Shown: in pieces, positions 1 to 14,400 of the stretch | Numbering within the stretch: the first letter of the stretch is position 1 | Layout of the letters: the number at the start of each line of letters is the position of its first letter | Origin: Symsagittifera roscoffensis | Taxonomy: Eukaryota > Xenacoelomorpha > Acoela > Convolutidae | Direction: 5' to 3' | NCBI RefSeq assembly: GCF_963678635.1 | Contig: NC_087064.1 | Span: forward strand, 37,457,716 to 37,521,715 | DNA length: 64,000 nucleotides | Made by a program: the position numbers and the translations under genes | Notes under the pieces: model-generated | Database searches by the model: none | The model's input: the letters and a program-made list of their open reading frames with translations, nothing else | What the model was told of the DNA's origin: nothing

Positions 1-3000
1 TCTTCAGTTTTGTTTGTTTCGTTTCAAAAAATGAATAATTTTTAGAGAGTCTAAGTAGTCGTTGAGATTTTTTACTGCGATCTTTATAAGGGTCTCTTTT
101 ATAATTAACTTTCTTCTTCTGGTTTGAATCAATGATGTTAAATGGGCGTGATGTTCCATAGCCTCACTTTTGGAACTTGATGACTATCAAATGCCCATTT
201 AAGTGATTTTTTGTTGGAAATCGAATGAGTGCAGAATGTCTTGATTTTTTTGTCGGAATGCTATCTGTTGAGTTGCTGTTCTTCCGTTATTGTGCAAAGC
301 GTCAGTAGATTTTGTAGTGATCTTCATATGAATTGTCTGACTCCTGAATTTTAATTTTACTTTTCTCCTTGTCTCAACGTTATCAAGCTAAAATGATGTG
401 TCTTCGCCTCACTTTTGAATCGTGATGACTATCGTCTGCCCATACATCTGATGGTTTTTTGAATTAAGCGTTGAGTTTTGTTTGTTTCGTTTCAGTAAAA
501 GCATTTTTTTTGCTTGAGATTCGAATCAGTGGAAAAATTATTTTCTTGCAATTTTGTGCAAAGTTCACTTTGATTTTGTACATGATCTGAATTTAAAATG
601 TCTGATCATTGAACTTGTATACATTTTTTCCGGCTCGAATCAACGATATTATTTTCGCGTGATGTCCCATAGCCTCACTTCTGAACCGTGATGACTATCA
701 ACTGCCCATTTAACTGATGATTTTATCAAAGAAATGTAGACCTCAGTTTTGTTTGTTTCGTTTCAATAAATGAATAATTTTTGAATTAAAGTCTAAGTAG
801 TCGTTGAGATTTTTTACTGCGATCTTTATAAGGGTCTCTTTTTTATAATTAACTTTCTTTTTCTGGTTTGAATCAATGATGTTAACTTGGCTTGATGTTC
901 CATAGCCTCACTTTTGAAACTTGATGACTATCAAATGCCCATTTAAGTGATTTTTTGTTGGAAATCGAATGAGTGCAGAATGTCTTGATTTTTTGTCGGA
1001 ATGCGATCTGTTGACTTGCTGTTCTTGCGTATTTGTGCAAAGCGTCAGTAGATTTTGTAGTGATCTTCATATGAATCGTCTGACTCCTGAATTTTAGTTT
1101 TACTTTTTTCCTCCTTGTCTCAACGTTTTCAAGCTAAAGTGATGTGTCTTCGCCTCACTTTTGAATCGTGATGACTATCGACTGCCCATTTAACTGATGA
1201 TTTACTTAAAAATTCAGTCTTCAGTTTTGTTTGTTTCGTTTCAAAAAATGAATAATTTTTAGAGAGTCTAAGTAGTCGTTGAGATTTTTTACTGCGATCT
1301 TTATAAGGGCCTCTTTTATAAATAACTTTCTTTTTCTGGTTCGAATCAATGATGTTAACTGCGCTTGATGTTCCATAGCCTCACTTTTGAAACTTGATGA
1401 CTATCAAATGCCCATTTAAGTGATTTTTTGTTGGAAATCGAATGAGTGCAGAATGTCATGATTTTTTTTTGTCGGAATGCTATCTGTTGAGTTGCTGTTC
1501 TTCCGTTATTGGGCAAAGCGTCAGTAGATTTTGAAGTGATCTTCATATGAATCGTCTGGTTCCTGAATTTTTGATTTTACTTTTCTCCTGCTGTTCTTCA
1601 CGTTTTTAAGCTCACGTGATGTTTCGTAGCCCCACTTTTGAATTGTGATGTCTATCGTCTGCCCATACATCTGATGGTTTTTTGAATTAAGTGTTCAGTT
1701 TTGTTTTTTTTTCGTTTCAATCAATGGATTTTTTTTACATGAGATTCGAATCAGTAGAAATTTTGTTTTCTCGCAATTTTGTGCAAAGCTCACTTTGATT
1801 TTGTACATGATCTGATTTTAAATTTTTTGATCATTGAACTTGTATACATTTTTTCCGGCTCGAATCAACGATATTGTTTTCGCGTGATGTCCCATAGCCT
1901 CACTTTTGAACCGTGATGAATATCAACTGCCCATTTAACTGATGATTTTATCAAAGAAATGTAGACCTGTTTTGTTTGTTTCGTTTCAATAAATGAATAA
2001 TTTTTGAATGAAAGTCTAAGTAGTCGCTGAGATTTTTTACTGCGATCTTTTTAAGGGCCTCTTTTATAATTAACTTTCTTTTTCTGGTTTGAATCAATGA
2101 TGTTAAATGGGCGTGATGTTCATTAGCCTCACTTTTGAAACTTGATGACTATCAAATGCCAATTTAAGTGATTTTTTGTTGGAAATCGAATGATTGCAGA
2201 TTGTCTTGATTTTTTGTCGGAATGCTATCTGTTGACTTGCTGTTCTTCCGTTTTTGTGCAAAGCGTCAGTAGATTTTGAAGTGATCTTCATATGAATAGT
2301 CTGGTTGCTGAATTTTTGAATTTACTTTTCTCCTGCTGTTCTTCACGTTTTTAAGCTCACGTGATGTTTCGTAGCCCCACTTTTGAATTGTGATGTCTAT
2401 CGTCTGCCCATACATCTAATGGTTTTTTGAATTAAGTGTTCAGTTTTGTTTGTTTCGTTTCAGTCAATGGATTTTTTTTGCATGATATTCGAATCAGTAG
2501 AAAGTTTATTTTCTCGCAATTTTGTTCAAAGTTCACTTTGATTTTGTACATGATCTGAATTTAAAATGTTTGATCATTGAACTTGTATACATTTTTTCCG
2601 GCTCGAATCAACGATGTTATTTTCGTGTGATGTCCCATAGCCTCACTTTTGAACCGTGATGACTATCAACTGCCCATTTAACTGATGATTTTATCAAAGA
2701 AATGTAGACCTCAGTTTTGTTTGTTTCGTTTCAATAAATGAATAATTTTTGAATGAAAGTCTAAGTAATTGTTGAGACTTTTTACTGCGATCTTTATAAG
2801 GGCCTCTTTTATAATTAACTTTCTTTTTCTGGTTTGAATCAATGATGTTAACTGGGCTTGATGTTCCATAGCCTCACTTTTGAAACTTGATGACTATCAA
2901 ATGCCCATTAAAGTGATTTTTTGTTGGAAATCGAATGAGTGCAGAATGTCATGATTTCTTTTGTCGGAATGCTATCTGTTGACTTGCTGTTCTTTCGTTT

Positions 3001-6000
3001 TTGTGGAAAGCGTCATTAGATTTAGAAGTGATCTTCATTTGAATCGTCTGATTCCTGAATTTTTTATTTTACTTTTCTCCTGCTGTTCTTCACGTTTTTA
3101 AGCTCACGTGATGTATCGTAGCCTCACTTTTGAATTGTGATGTCTATCGTCCGCCCATACATCTGATTGTTTTCTGAATTAAGTTTTCAGTTTTGTTTGT
3201 TTCGTTACAGTCAATGCATTTTTTTGAATCACTAGAAAATTTTTTATCTCGCAAGTTCATTTTGATTTTGTACATGATCTGAATTTAAAATGTTTGATCA
3301 TTGAACGTGTATAAGTTTTTTCCGGCTCGAATCAACGATATTATTTTCGCGTGATGTCCCATAGCCTCACTTTTGAACCATGATGACTATCAACTGACCA
3401 TTTAACTGATGATTTTATCAAAGAAATGTAGACCTGTTTTGTTTGTTTCGTTTCAATAAATGAATAATTTTTGAATGAAAGTCTAAGTAGTCGCTGAGAT
3501 TTTTTACTGCGATCTTTATAAGGGCCTCTTTTATAATTAACTTTCTTTTTCTGGTTTGAATCAATGATGTTAAATGGGCGTGATGTTCCATAGCCTCAAT
3601 TTTGAAAATTGATGACTATCAAATGCCCATTTAAGTGATTTTTTTGTTGACTTGCTGTTCTTTTGTTTTTATGGAAAGCATCAGTAGATTTCGTACTGAT
3701 CTTCATATGAATCGTCTCACTCCTGAATTTTAATTTTACTTTTCTCCTGCTTGTCTCAACGTTTTCAAGCTAACATGATGATTCTTCGCCTCACTTTTGA
3801 ATCGTGATGCCTATTGACTGCCCATTTAACTGATGATTTCATTAAAAATTTAATAATCAATTTTGTTTGTTTCGTGTCAATAAATGAATAATTTTTAAAG
3901 ATTCTAAGTAATCGTAGAGATTTTTCATTGCGATCTTGTGCAAACGTAATTTTTTTGCTACATGATCTTGTAAATTGTTTGATCATTGGGTATTTATACA
4001 TGTTTTCCGGTTTGAATCAGCGATGTTGAGTGGGCGTGATGTTCCATAGCCTCACTTTTGAAACTTAATAACTATCAACTGCCCATTTAAGTGATTTTTT
4101 TGTTGGAAATCGAATGAGTGCAGAATGTGTTGATTTTTTTGTCCGAATGCTATTCTGTTGACTTGCTGTTCTTTCGTTTTTGTGGAAAGCGTCATTAGAT
4201 TTTGTAGTGATCTTCATATGAATTGTCTGATTTCTGAATTTTTGATTTTACTTTGCTCCTGCTGTTCTTCCTGTTTTTAAGCTCACGTGATGTTTCGTAG
4301 CCTCACTTTTGAATTGTGATGTCTATCGTCTGCCCATACATCTGATGGTTTTTTTTTGAATTAAGTGTTCAGTTTTGCTTGCTTCGTTTCAGTCAATGCA
4401 TTTTTTGCATGAGATTCGAATCAGTAGAAAATTTATTTTCTCGCAATTTTGTGCAAAGTTCACTTTGATTTTGTACATGATCTGAATTTAAAATGTTTGA
4501 TCACTTGTATACATTTTTTCCGGCTCGAATCAACGATATTATTTTCGCGTGATGTCCCATAGCCTCACTTTTGAACCGTGATGACTATCAACTGCCCATT
4601 TAACTGATGATTTTATCAAAGAAATGTAGACCTCAGTTTTGTTTGTTTCGTTTCAAAAAATGAATAATTTTTGAATGAAAGTCTAAGTAATCGTTGAGAC
4701 TTTTTACTGCAATCTTTTTAAGGGCCTCTTTTATAATTAACTTTTTTTTTCTGGTTTGAATCAATGATGTTAAATGGGCGTGATGTTCCATAGCCTCACT
4801 TTTGAAACTTGATGACTATCAAATGCCCATTTAAGTGATTTTTTGTGGGAAATCGAATGAGTGCAGAATATCTTGATTTTTTTTGTCGGAATGCTATCTG
4901 TTGACTTGCTGTTCTTTCGTTTTTGTGAAAAGCGTCAGTAGATTTCGTAATGATCTTCATATGAATCTTCTGACTCCTGAATTTTAATTTTACTTTTCTC
5001 CTGCTTGTCTCAACGTTTTCAAGCTAACATGATGTTTCTTCGCCTCACAATCGTGATGACTATCGACTGCCCATTTAACTGATGATTTCATTAAAAATTT
5101 GGTCTTCAGTTTTTTTTGTTTCGTGTCAATAAATGAAGAATTTTTAAAGAGTCTATGTAGTCGTAGAGATTTTTCATTGCGATCATGTGCAAACTCAATT
5201 TGGTGTTGCATCATGATCTCCTTGTAAATTGTTTGATCATTGGGTATTTGTACATGTTTTCCGGTTCTAATCAGCGATGTTGAGTGGGCGTGATGTTCCA
5301 TAGCCTCACTTTTGAAACTTAATGACTATCAACTGCCCATTTAAGTGATTTTTTGTTGGAAATCGAATGAGTGCAGAATGTGTTGATCTTTTTGTCCGAA
5401 TGCTATTCTGTTGATTTGCTGTTCTTTCGTTTTTGTGGAAAGCGTCATTAGATTTCGTAGTGATCTTAATACGAATCGTCTGATTCCTGAGTCTTTGATT
5501 TGACTTTTCTCCCGCTGTTCTTCGCGTTTTTAAGCTCACGTGATGTTTCGTAGCCTCCCTTTGAAATGTGATGTCTATCGTCTGCCCATACATCGGATTG
5601 TTTTTCAAATTAAGTGTTCAGTTTTGTTTGTTTCGTTACAGTCAATGCATTTTTTTGCATGAGATTCGAATCACTAGAAAGTTTTTTATCTCGCAAGTTC
5701 ATTTTGATTTTGTACCTGATCTGAATTTAAAATGTTTGATCATTGAACTTGTATAAATTTTTTCCGGCTCGAATTAACGATTTTATTTTCGCGTGATGTC
5801 CCATAGCCTCACTTTTGAACCGTGATGACTATCAACTGCCCATTTAACTGATGATTTCATTAAAAATTTTGTCTTCAGTTTTTTTTGTTTCGTGTCAATA
5901 AATGAATAATTTTTAAAGAGTCTAAGTAGTCGTAGATATTTTTCATTGCGATCTTGTGCAAACGTAATTTGGTGTTGCATCATGATCTCCTTGTAAATTG

Positions 6001-8380
6001 TTTGATCATTGGTATTTATACATGTTTTCCGGTTTGAATCAGCGATGTTGAGTGGGCGTGATGTTACATAGCCTCACTTTTGAAACTTAATGACTATCAA
6101 CTGCCCATTTAAGTGATTTTTTTGTTGGAAATCGAATGAGTGCAGAATGTGTATGCTATTCTGTTGATTTGCTGTTCTTTCGTTTTTGTGGAAAGCGTCA
6201 TTAGATTTCGTAGTGATCTTCATATGAATCGTCTGATTCCTGAATTTTTGATTTTACTTTGCTCCTGCTGTTCTTCCTGTTTTTAAGCTCACGTGATGTT
6301 TCGTAGCCTCACTTTTGAATTGTGATGTCTACCGTCTGCCCATACATCTGATGGTTTTTTTTGAATTAATTGTTCAGTTTTGTTTGCTTCGTTTCAGTCA
6401 ATGCATTTTTTGCATGAGATTCGAATCAGTAGAAAATTTATTTTCTCGCAATTTTGTGCAAAGTTCACTTTGATTTTGTACATGATCTGAATTTAAAATG
6501 TTTGATCATTGAACTTGTATACATTTTTTCCGGCTCGAATCAACGATATTGTTTTCGCGTGATGTCCCATAGCCTCACTTTTGAACCGTGATGACTATCA
6601 ACTGCCCATTTAACTGATGATTTTATCAAAGAAATGTAGACCTCAGTTTTGTTTGTTTAGTTTCAATAAATGAATAATTTTTGAATGAAAGTCTAAGTAA
6701 TCGTTGAGACTTTTTACTGCCATCTTTTTAAGGGCCTCTTTTATAATTAACTTTTTTTTCTGGTTTGAATCAATGTTGTTAAATGGGCGTGATGTTCCAT
6801 AGCCTCACTTTTGAAACTTGATGACTATCAAATGCCCATTTAAGTGATTTTTTGTGGGAAATCGAATGAGTGCAGAATATCTTGATTTTTTTTGTCGGAA
6901 TGCTATCTGTTGACTTGCTGTTCTTTCGTTTTTGTGAAAAGCGTCAGTAGATTTCGTAATGATCTTCATATGAATCTTCTGACTCCTGAATTTTAATTTT
7001 ACTTTTCTCCTGCTTGTCTCAACGTTTTCAAGCTAACATGATGTTTCTTCGCCTCACTTTTGAATCGTGATGACTATCGACTGCCCATTTAACTGATGAT
7101 TTCATTAAATGTTTAGTCTTCAGTTTTTTTTGTTTCGTGTCAATAAATGAATAATTTTTAAAGAGTCTAAGTAGTCGTAGAGATTTTTCATTGCGATCTT
7201 GTGCAAACGTAATTTGGTTTTGCTACATGATCTTGTAAATTGTTTGATCATTGGGTATTTATACATGTTTTCCGGTTTGAATCAGAGATGTTGAGTGGGC
7301 GTGATATTCCATAGCCTCACTTTTGAAACTTAATAACTATCAACTGCCCATTTAAGTGATTTTTTTTGTTTGAAATCGAATGAGTGCAGAATGTGTTGAT
7401 TTTTTTGTCCGAATGCTATTCTGTTGACTTGCTGTTCTTTTGTTTTTGTGGAAAGCATTTTTAGATTTCGTAGTGATCTTCATATGAATCGTCTGATTCC
7501 TGAATTTTTGATTTTACTTATCTCTTGCTGTTCTTCACGTTTTTAAGCTCACGTGATGTTTCGTAACCTCACTTTTGTATTGTGATGTCTATCGTCTGCC
7601 CATACATCTGATGGTTTTTTGAATTAAGTGTTCAGTTTTGTTTGTTTCGTTACAGTCAATGCTTTTTTTGCATGAGATTCGAATCACTAGAAAATTTTTT
7701 ATCTCGCAAGTTCATTTTGATTTTGTACATGATCTGAATTTAAAATTTTTGATCATTGAACTTGTATAAATTTTTTCCGGCTCGAATCAACGATATTATT
7801 TTCGCGTGATGTCCCATAGCCTCACTTTTGAACCGTGATGACAATCAACTGCCCATTTAACTGATGATTTTATCAAAGAAATGTAGACCTCAGTTTTGTT
7901 TGTTTCGTTTCAATAAATGAATATTTTTTGAGTGAAAGTCTAGCTAGTCGTTGCGATTTTTTACTGCGATCTTTATAAGGGCCTCTTTTATAATTAACGT
8001 TCTTTTTCTGGTTTGAATCAACGATGTTAAATGGACGTGATGTTCCATAGCCTCACTTTTGAAAATTGATGACTATCAAAGGCCCATTTAAGTGATTTTT
8101 TGTTGGAAATCGAATGAGTGCAGAATGTCTTGATTTTTTTGTCGGAATACTATCTGTTGACTTGCTGTTCTTTCGTTTTTGTGAAAAGCGTCAGTAGATT
8201 TCGTAGTGATCTTCACATGAATCTTCTGACTCCTTAATTTTAATTTTACTTTTATCCTGCTTGTCTCAACGTTTCTAAGCTCACGTGATGTTTCTTAGGT
8301 TTGAATGGTGATGAATATTGTCTGCCCATTCATATGATGATTTTTCAAATTCAGTGTTAATTTTATTGGTTTCATAATAT
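1..8380. repeat. Satellite array, domain A1 (heterogeneous higher-order repeat)
   Basis: Head-to-tail satellite monomers of about 240 bp fill this stretch without interruption. Each has a conserved core that starts GATGTTCCATAGCCTCAC, continues GTGATGACTATCAACTGCCC and ends near CTGATGA. A T-rich spacer follows, with recurring blocks such as TTTTGTTTGTTTCGTTTCA, CTCGCAATTTTGTGCAAAG and GATTTTGTACATGATCTG. Three core classes recur in order: one with TTGATGACTATCAAATG, one with GTCTGCCCATACATCTG, and one with CATTTAACTGATGATTTTAT. They form units of about 740 bp, with some shorter deleted units (for example between 882 and 1,355). Cores of one class differ visibly between units, so this domain is less homogenised than 19-31 kb. 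Blocks about 2,008 bp apart are near copies (4,860 and 6,868). Small ORFs here are by-products of the repeat. Confidence 0.97.
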
Positions 8381-8478
8381 GATGTTTCTTCGCCTCATTT
8401 TTGAATCGTGATTACTATCGACTGCCCATGATGTTTCTTCGCCTCATATTTGGATCGTGATGACTATCGACTGCCCAT
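8381..8478 (+). repeat. Two satellite cores fused directly head to tail
   Basis: Two copies of the satellite core, 8,381-8,429 and 8,430-8,478, each 49 bp, abut with no spacer. Both begin GATGTTTCTTCGCCTCAT and end ACTATCGACTGCCCAT, with a few mismatches. Everywhere else cores are separated by roughly 90-270 bp of spacer. The fusion sits where the A1 style of unit changes to the A2 style, so it probably marks an exchange junction. Confidence 0.9.
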
Positions 8479-11400
8479 TCAAATCATGATTTTTTAAATT
8501 TTAGGGTTCAGTTTTTTTTCTGTCGATGAATATTTTTTTTCGCATGAAAGTCTAATCAGTAGAAAAAATATTTCCTCGCAATTTTGTGCAAAGTTCACTT
8601 CGATGTTGTACATGATTTGCATTTAAAATATTTAATAAATAGGTTTGTGCACTTTTTTTTGTTTGGAATCAACGATTTGATTTTCGCGTGCTGTTTCTTA
8701 GCCAATTTTGAAACGTGATGACTGTCAACTGCTCATTTAATTGATGATTTTTCAAAGAAATATAGTCCTCAGTTTTGTTTGTTTCGTTTCAATAAATGAA
8801 TAATTTTTGAATGAAAGTCTAAGTCATTGAGATTTTTTTTGCGATCTTTATAAGGGTCTCTGTTATAATTAACTTTTTTTTTCTGGTTTGAATCAACGAT
8901 GTTAATTGGGCGTGATGCTCCATAGCCTCACTTTTGAAACTTGATGACTATCAAATGCCCATTTAAGTGATTTTTTGTTGGAAATCGAATGAGTGCAGAA
9001 TGTGTTGTTTTTTTTTTGTCGGAATGCTATCTGTCGACTTGCTGTTCTTCCGTTTTTGTGCAAAGTGTCAGTAGATTTCGTAGTGATCTTCATACGAATC
9101 GTATGACTCCTGAATTTTAATTTTACTTTTTTCCCGCTTGTCTCAACGTTTTCAAGCTAACGTGATGTTTCTTCGCCTCACTTTTGTATCGTGATGACTA
9201 TCGACTGCCCATTCAAATGATGATTTTTTTTTTAAAAAATCAGTGTTCAGTTTTGTTGGTTTCGTTTCAGTCGATGAATTTTTTTTTGCATGAAAAGAAT
9301 TCGTAGAAGATTTTTTTCCTCGCATTTTTCTGAAAAGTTGATTTCGATTTTGTACATGATTTTCATTCAAAATGTTTGATCATTAAATTTGTAAACGTTT
9401 TTTTCCGATTGGACTCAACGATGTTTTTTCGCGTGATGTTACATAGCCTCACTTTTGAACCGTGATGACTGTCAACTGCTCATTTAACTGATGCTTTTCC
9501 AAAGAAATATAGTCCTCAGTTTTGTCTGTTTCGTTTCAATAAATGAATAATTTTTGAATGAAAGTCTAAGTCATTGAGATTTTTTTTTGCGATCTTTATA
9601 AGGGTCTCTTTTATAATTAGTTTTTTTCTGGTTTGAATCAACGATGCTAATTGGGCGTGATGCTCCATAGCCTCACTTTTGAAACTTGATGACTATCAAA
9701 TGCCCATTTAAGTGATTTTTTGTTGGGACTCGAATGAGTGCAGATTGTATTGATTTTTTTGTCGGAATGCTATCTGTTGACTTGCTGGTCTTCTGTTTTT
9801 GTGCAAAGAGTCAGTAGATTTTGTAGTGATCTTCATATGAGTCGTCTGATTCCTGAATTTTCTTCTCAATTTTCTCCTGCTTGTCTCAACGTTCTAAGCT
9901 CACGTGATGTTTCTTAGGTTTGAATTGTGATGACTATCGACTGCCCATTCATCTGATGTTTTTTTTAAAATCAGTGTTCAGTTTTTTCGGTTTCGTTTCA
10001 GTCGATTAATATTTTTTTTTTTGCATGAGAGGATTCAGTAGAATTTTTTCCTCGCAATTTTGTGAAAAGTTTATTTCGATTTTGTACATGATTTCCATTC
10101 AAAATGTTTGATCATTAAATCTGTATACATTTTTTTCCGACTGGATTCAAAGATGTTTGTTCGCGCGATGTTCCATAGCCTCACTTTTGAACAGTGATGA
10201 CTGTCAACTGCTCATTTAACTGATGATTTTCAAAGAATTATAGTCCTCAGTTTTGTTTGTTTCGTTTCAATAAAAGAATAATTTTTGATTGAAAGTCTAA
10301 GTAGTCGTTGAGATTTTTTTGCGATCTTTATAAGGGCCTCTTTTATAATTAACTTTCTTTTTCTGGTTTGAATCAACGATGTTAAGTGTGAGTGATGTTC
10401 CATAGCCTCACTTTTGAATCTTGATGACTATCAAATGCCCATTTAATTGATTTTTTGTTGGAACTCGAATGAGTGCAGATTGTGTTGATTTTTTGTCGGA
10501 ATGCTATCTGTTGACTTGCTGGTCTTCCGTTTTTATGCAAAGCGTCAGTAGATTTTGTAGTGATCTTCATATGAGTCGTTTGATTCCTGAATTTTCTTTT
10601 CAATTTTCTCCTGCTTGTCTCAACGTTCTAAGCTCACGTGATGTTTCTTAGGTTTGAATTGTGATGAATGTCGTCTGCCCATTCATCTGATGATTTTTTA
10701 AAAATCAGTGTTCAGTTTTGTTGGTTTCGTTTCAGTCGATAATTTTTTTTTGCATGAAAAGAATTCGTAGAAGAATTTTTTCCTCGCATTTTTCTGAAAA
10801 GTTTATTTCGATTTTGTACATGATTTTCATTCAAAATGTTTGATCATTAAATCTGTATACACTTTTTTCCGATTGGATTCAAAGATGTTTGTTCGCGTGA
10901 TGTTCCATAGCCTCACTTTTGAACAGTGATGACTGTCAACTGCTCATGTAACTGATGATGTTCAAAGAATTATAGTCCTGAGTTTTGTTTGTTTCGTTTC
11001 AATAAATGAATAATTTTTGATTGAAAGTCTAAGTAGTCGTTGAGATTTTTTTGCGATCTTTATGAGGGCCTCTTTTATAATTAACTTTCTTTTTATGGTT
11101 TGAATCAACGATGTTAAGTGGGAGTGATGTTCCATAGCCTCACTTTTGAATCTTGATGACTATCAAATGCCCATTTAATTGATTTTTTGTTGGAACTCGA
11201 ATGAGTGCAGATTGTGTTGATTTTTTGTCGGAATGCTATCTGTTGACTTGCTGGTATTCCGTTTTTGTGCAAAGCGTCAGTAGATTTTGTAGTGATCTTC
11301 ATATGAGTCGTTTGATTCCTGAATTTTCTTTTCAATTTTCTCCTGCTTGTCTCAACTTTCTAAGCTCACGTGATGTGTCTTAGGTTTGAATTGTGATGAA

Positions 11401-14400
11401 TATCGTCTGCCCATTCATCTGATGGTTTTTTAAAATCAGTGTTCAGATTCTTTGGTTTCGTTTCAGTCGATTAATAATTTTTTTGCATGAGAGGATTCAG
11501 TAGAATTTTTTCCTCGCAATTTTGTGAAAAGTTTATTTCGATTTTGTACATGATTTTCATTCAAAACGTTTGATCATTAAATCTGTATACATTTTTTTCC
11601 GGCTGGATTCAACGATGTTTGTTCGCGTGATGTTCCATAGCCTCACTTTTGAACCGTGATGACTGTCAACTGCTCATTTAACTGATGATTTTCAAAGAAT
11701 TATAGTCCTCAGTTTTGTTTGTTTCGTTTCAATAAATGAATAATTTTTGATTGAAAGTCTAAGTAGTCGTTGAGATTTTTTTTGCGATCTTTATAAGGGC
11801 CTCTTTTATGTTTAACTTTCTTTTTCTGGTTTGAATCAACGATGTTAAGTGGGAGTGATGTTCCATAGCCTCACTTTTGAATCTTGATGACTATCAAATG
11901 CCCATTTTATTGATTTTTTGTTGGAACTCGAATGAGTGCAGATTGTGTTGATTTTTTTTCGGAATGCTATCTGTTGACTTGCTGGTCTTCCGTTTTTGTG
12001 CAAAGCGTCAGTAGATTTTGTAGTGATCTTCATATGAGTTGTCTGATTCCTGAATTTTCTTTTCAATTTTCTCCTGCTTGTCTCAACGTTCTAAGCTCAC
12101 GTGATGTTTCTTAGGTTTGAAATGTGATGAATATCGTCTGCCCATTCATCTGATGGTTTTTTTTAAAATCAGTGTTCAGTTTCTTTGGTTTTGTTTCAGT
12201 CGATTAATAATTTTTTTTTGCATGAGAGGATTCAGTAGAATTTTTTCCTCGCAATTTTGTGAAAAGTTTATTTCGATTTTGTACATGATTTTCATTCAAA
12301 ATGTTTGATCATTAAATCTGTATACAATTTTTTCCGACTGGATTCAACGATCTTTGTTCGCGTGATGTTCCATAGCCTCACTTTTGAACCGTGATGACTG
12401 TCAACTATTCATTTAACTCATTTAATTGATGATTTTCAAAGAAATATAGTCCTCAGTTTTGTTTGTTTCGTTTCAATAAATGAATAATTTTTGAATGAAA
12501 GTCTAAGTAGTCGTAGAGATTTCTTGTTGCAATCTTTATAAGGGCCTCTTTTATAATTAACTTTTTTTTCTGGTTTCAATCAACGATGTTAAGTGAGCGT
12601 GATGTTCCATAGCCTCACGTTTGAAACTTGATGACTATCAAATGCCCATTTAAGTGATTTTTTGTTGGAAATCGAATGAGTGCAGAATGTGTTGATTTTT
12701 TTTGTCGGAATGCTATCTGTTGACTTGCTGTTCTTTCGTCCCTGCTTGTCTCAACGTTTCTGAGCTCACGTGATGTTTCTTAGGTTTGAATTGTGATGAA
12801 TATCATCTGCTCATTCATCTGATGTTTTTTTTAAAATCAGTGATCAGTTTTGTTGGTTTCGTTTCAGTCGATAAATAATTTTTTTTGCATGAGAGGAATC
12901 AGTAGAATTTTTTCCTCGCAATTTTGTGAAAAGTTTATTTCGATTTTGTACATGATTTCATTCAAATTATTTGATCATTTAATTTGTGTACATTTTTTGC
13001 CGGCTGCATTCAACGATGTTTTTTCGCGTGATGTTCCATAGCCTCACTTTTGAACCATGATGACTGTCAACTGCTCATTTAACTGATGATTTTTTTTTAA
13101 TCTAGTGCTCACTTTTTTTCTGTTCATGAATATTTTTTTTCTGAATAAAAGTCTAATCAGTAGAAGAAATGTTTCCTCGCAATTTGGTGCAATGTTCATT
13201 CCGATTTTGTACATGATTTTCATTCAAAATGTTTGATCATTTAATTTGTATACTTTTTTTTCCGGCTGGATTCAACAATATGTTTTCGCGTGATGTTCCA
13301 TAGCCTCACTTTCGAGCCGTGATGACTGTCAACTACTCATTTGACTGATGATTTTTCACAGAAATATAGTCATCAGTTTTGTTTGTTTAGTTTCAATAAT
13401 TGGATAATTTTTGAATGAAAGTCTAAGTAGTCGTTGAGATTTTTTTTGCGATCTTTATAAGGGCCTCTTTTATAATTAACTTTTTTTTTCTGGTTTGAAT
13501 CGACGATGTTAAGTGGGACTGATGTTCCATAGCCTCACTTTTGAAACTTGATGACTATCAAATGCCCATTTAAGTGATTTGTTGTTGGAAATCGACTGAG
13601 TGCGGAATGTGTTGATTTTTTGTCGAAATGCTATCTGTTGACTTGCTGGTCTTCCGTTTTTGTGCAAAGCGTCAGTAGATTTTGTAGTGATCTTCATATG
13701 AGTCGTCTGATTCCTGAATTTTCTTCTCAATTTTCTCCTGCTTGTCTCAACGTTCTAAGCTCACGTGTTGTTTCTTAGGTTTGAATTGTGATGAAAATCG
13801 CCTGCCCATTCATCTGATAATTTTTTTAAAAGTCAGTGTTCCGTTTTGTTGGTTTCGTTTCAGTCGATAAATGTTTTTTTTTTTGCATGAGAAGATTCAG
13901 TAGAAGAACTTTTCCTCGCAATTTTGTTAAAAGTTCGATTTTGTACATGCTTTTCATTCAAAAAGTTTGATCATTAAATCAGTATACTTTTTTTCCGGCT
14001 GGATTCAACGATAATTTTTCGCGTGATGTTCCATAGCCTCACTTTTGAACCGTGATGACTGTCAACTGCACATTTAACTGATGATGTTCAAAGAAATATA
14101 GTCCTCAGGTTTGTTTGTTTCGTTTCAATAAATGAATAATTTTTGATTGAAAGTCTAAGTAGTCGTTGAGATTTTTCATTGCGATCTTTATAAGGGCCTC
14201 TTTTATAATAAACTATTTTTTTTCTGGTTTGAATCAACAATTTTAAGTGGGCGTGATGTTCCATAGCCTCACTTTTGAAACTTGATGACTATCAAATGCC
14301 CATTTAAGTGATTTGTTGTTGGAAATCGAATGAGTGCGGAATGTGTTGATTTTTTTGTCGGAATGCTATCTGTTGACTTGCTGTTCTTCCGTTTTTGTGC

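Noticed and set aside
1338-1349. Pol III B-box match GGTTCGAATC in a satellite spacer
   Set aside because: Exact only in one unit; homologous positions read GGTTTGAATC, GGCTCGAATC or GACTGGATTC, and no A-box lies upstream.
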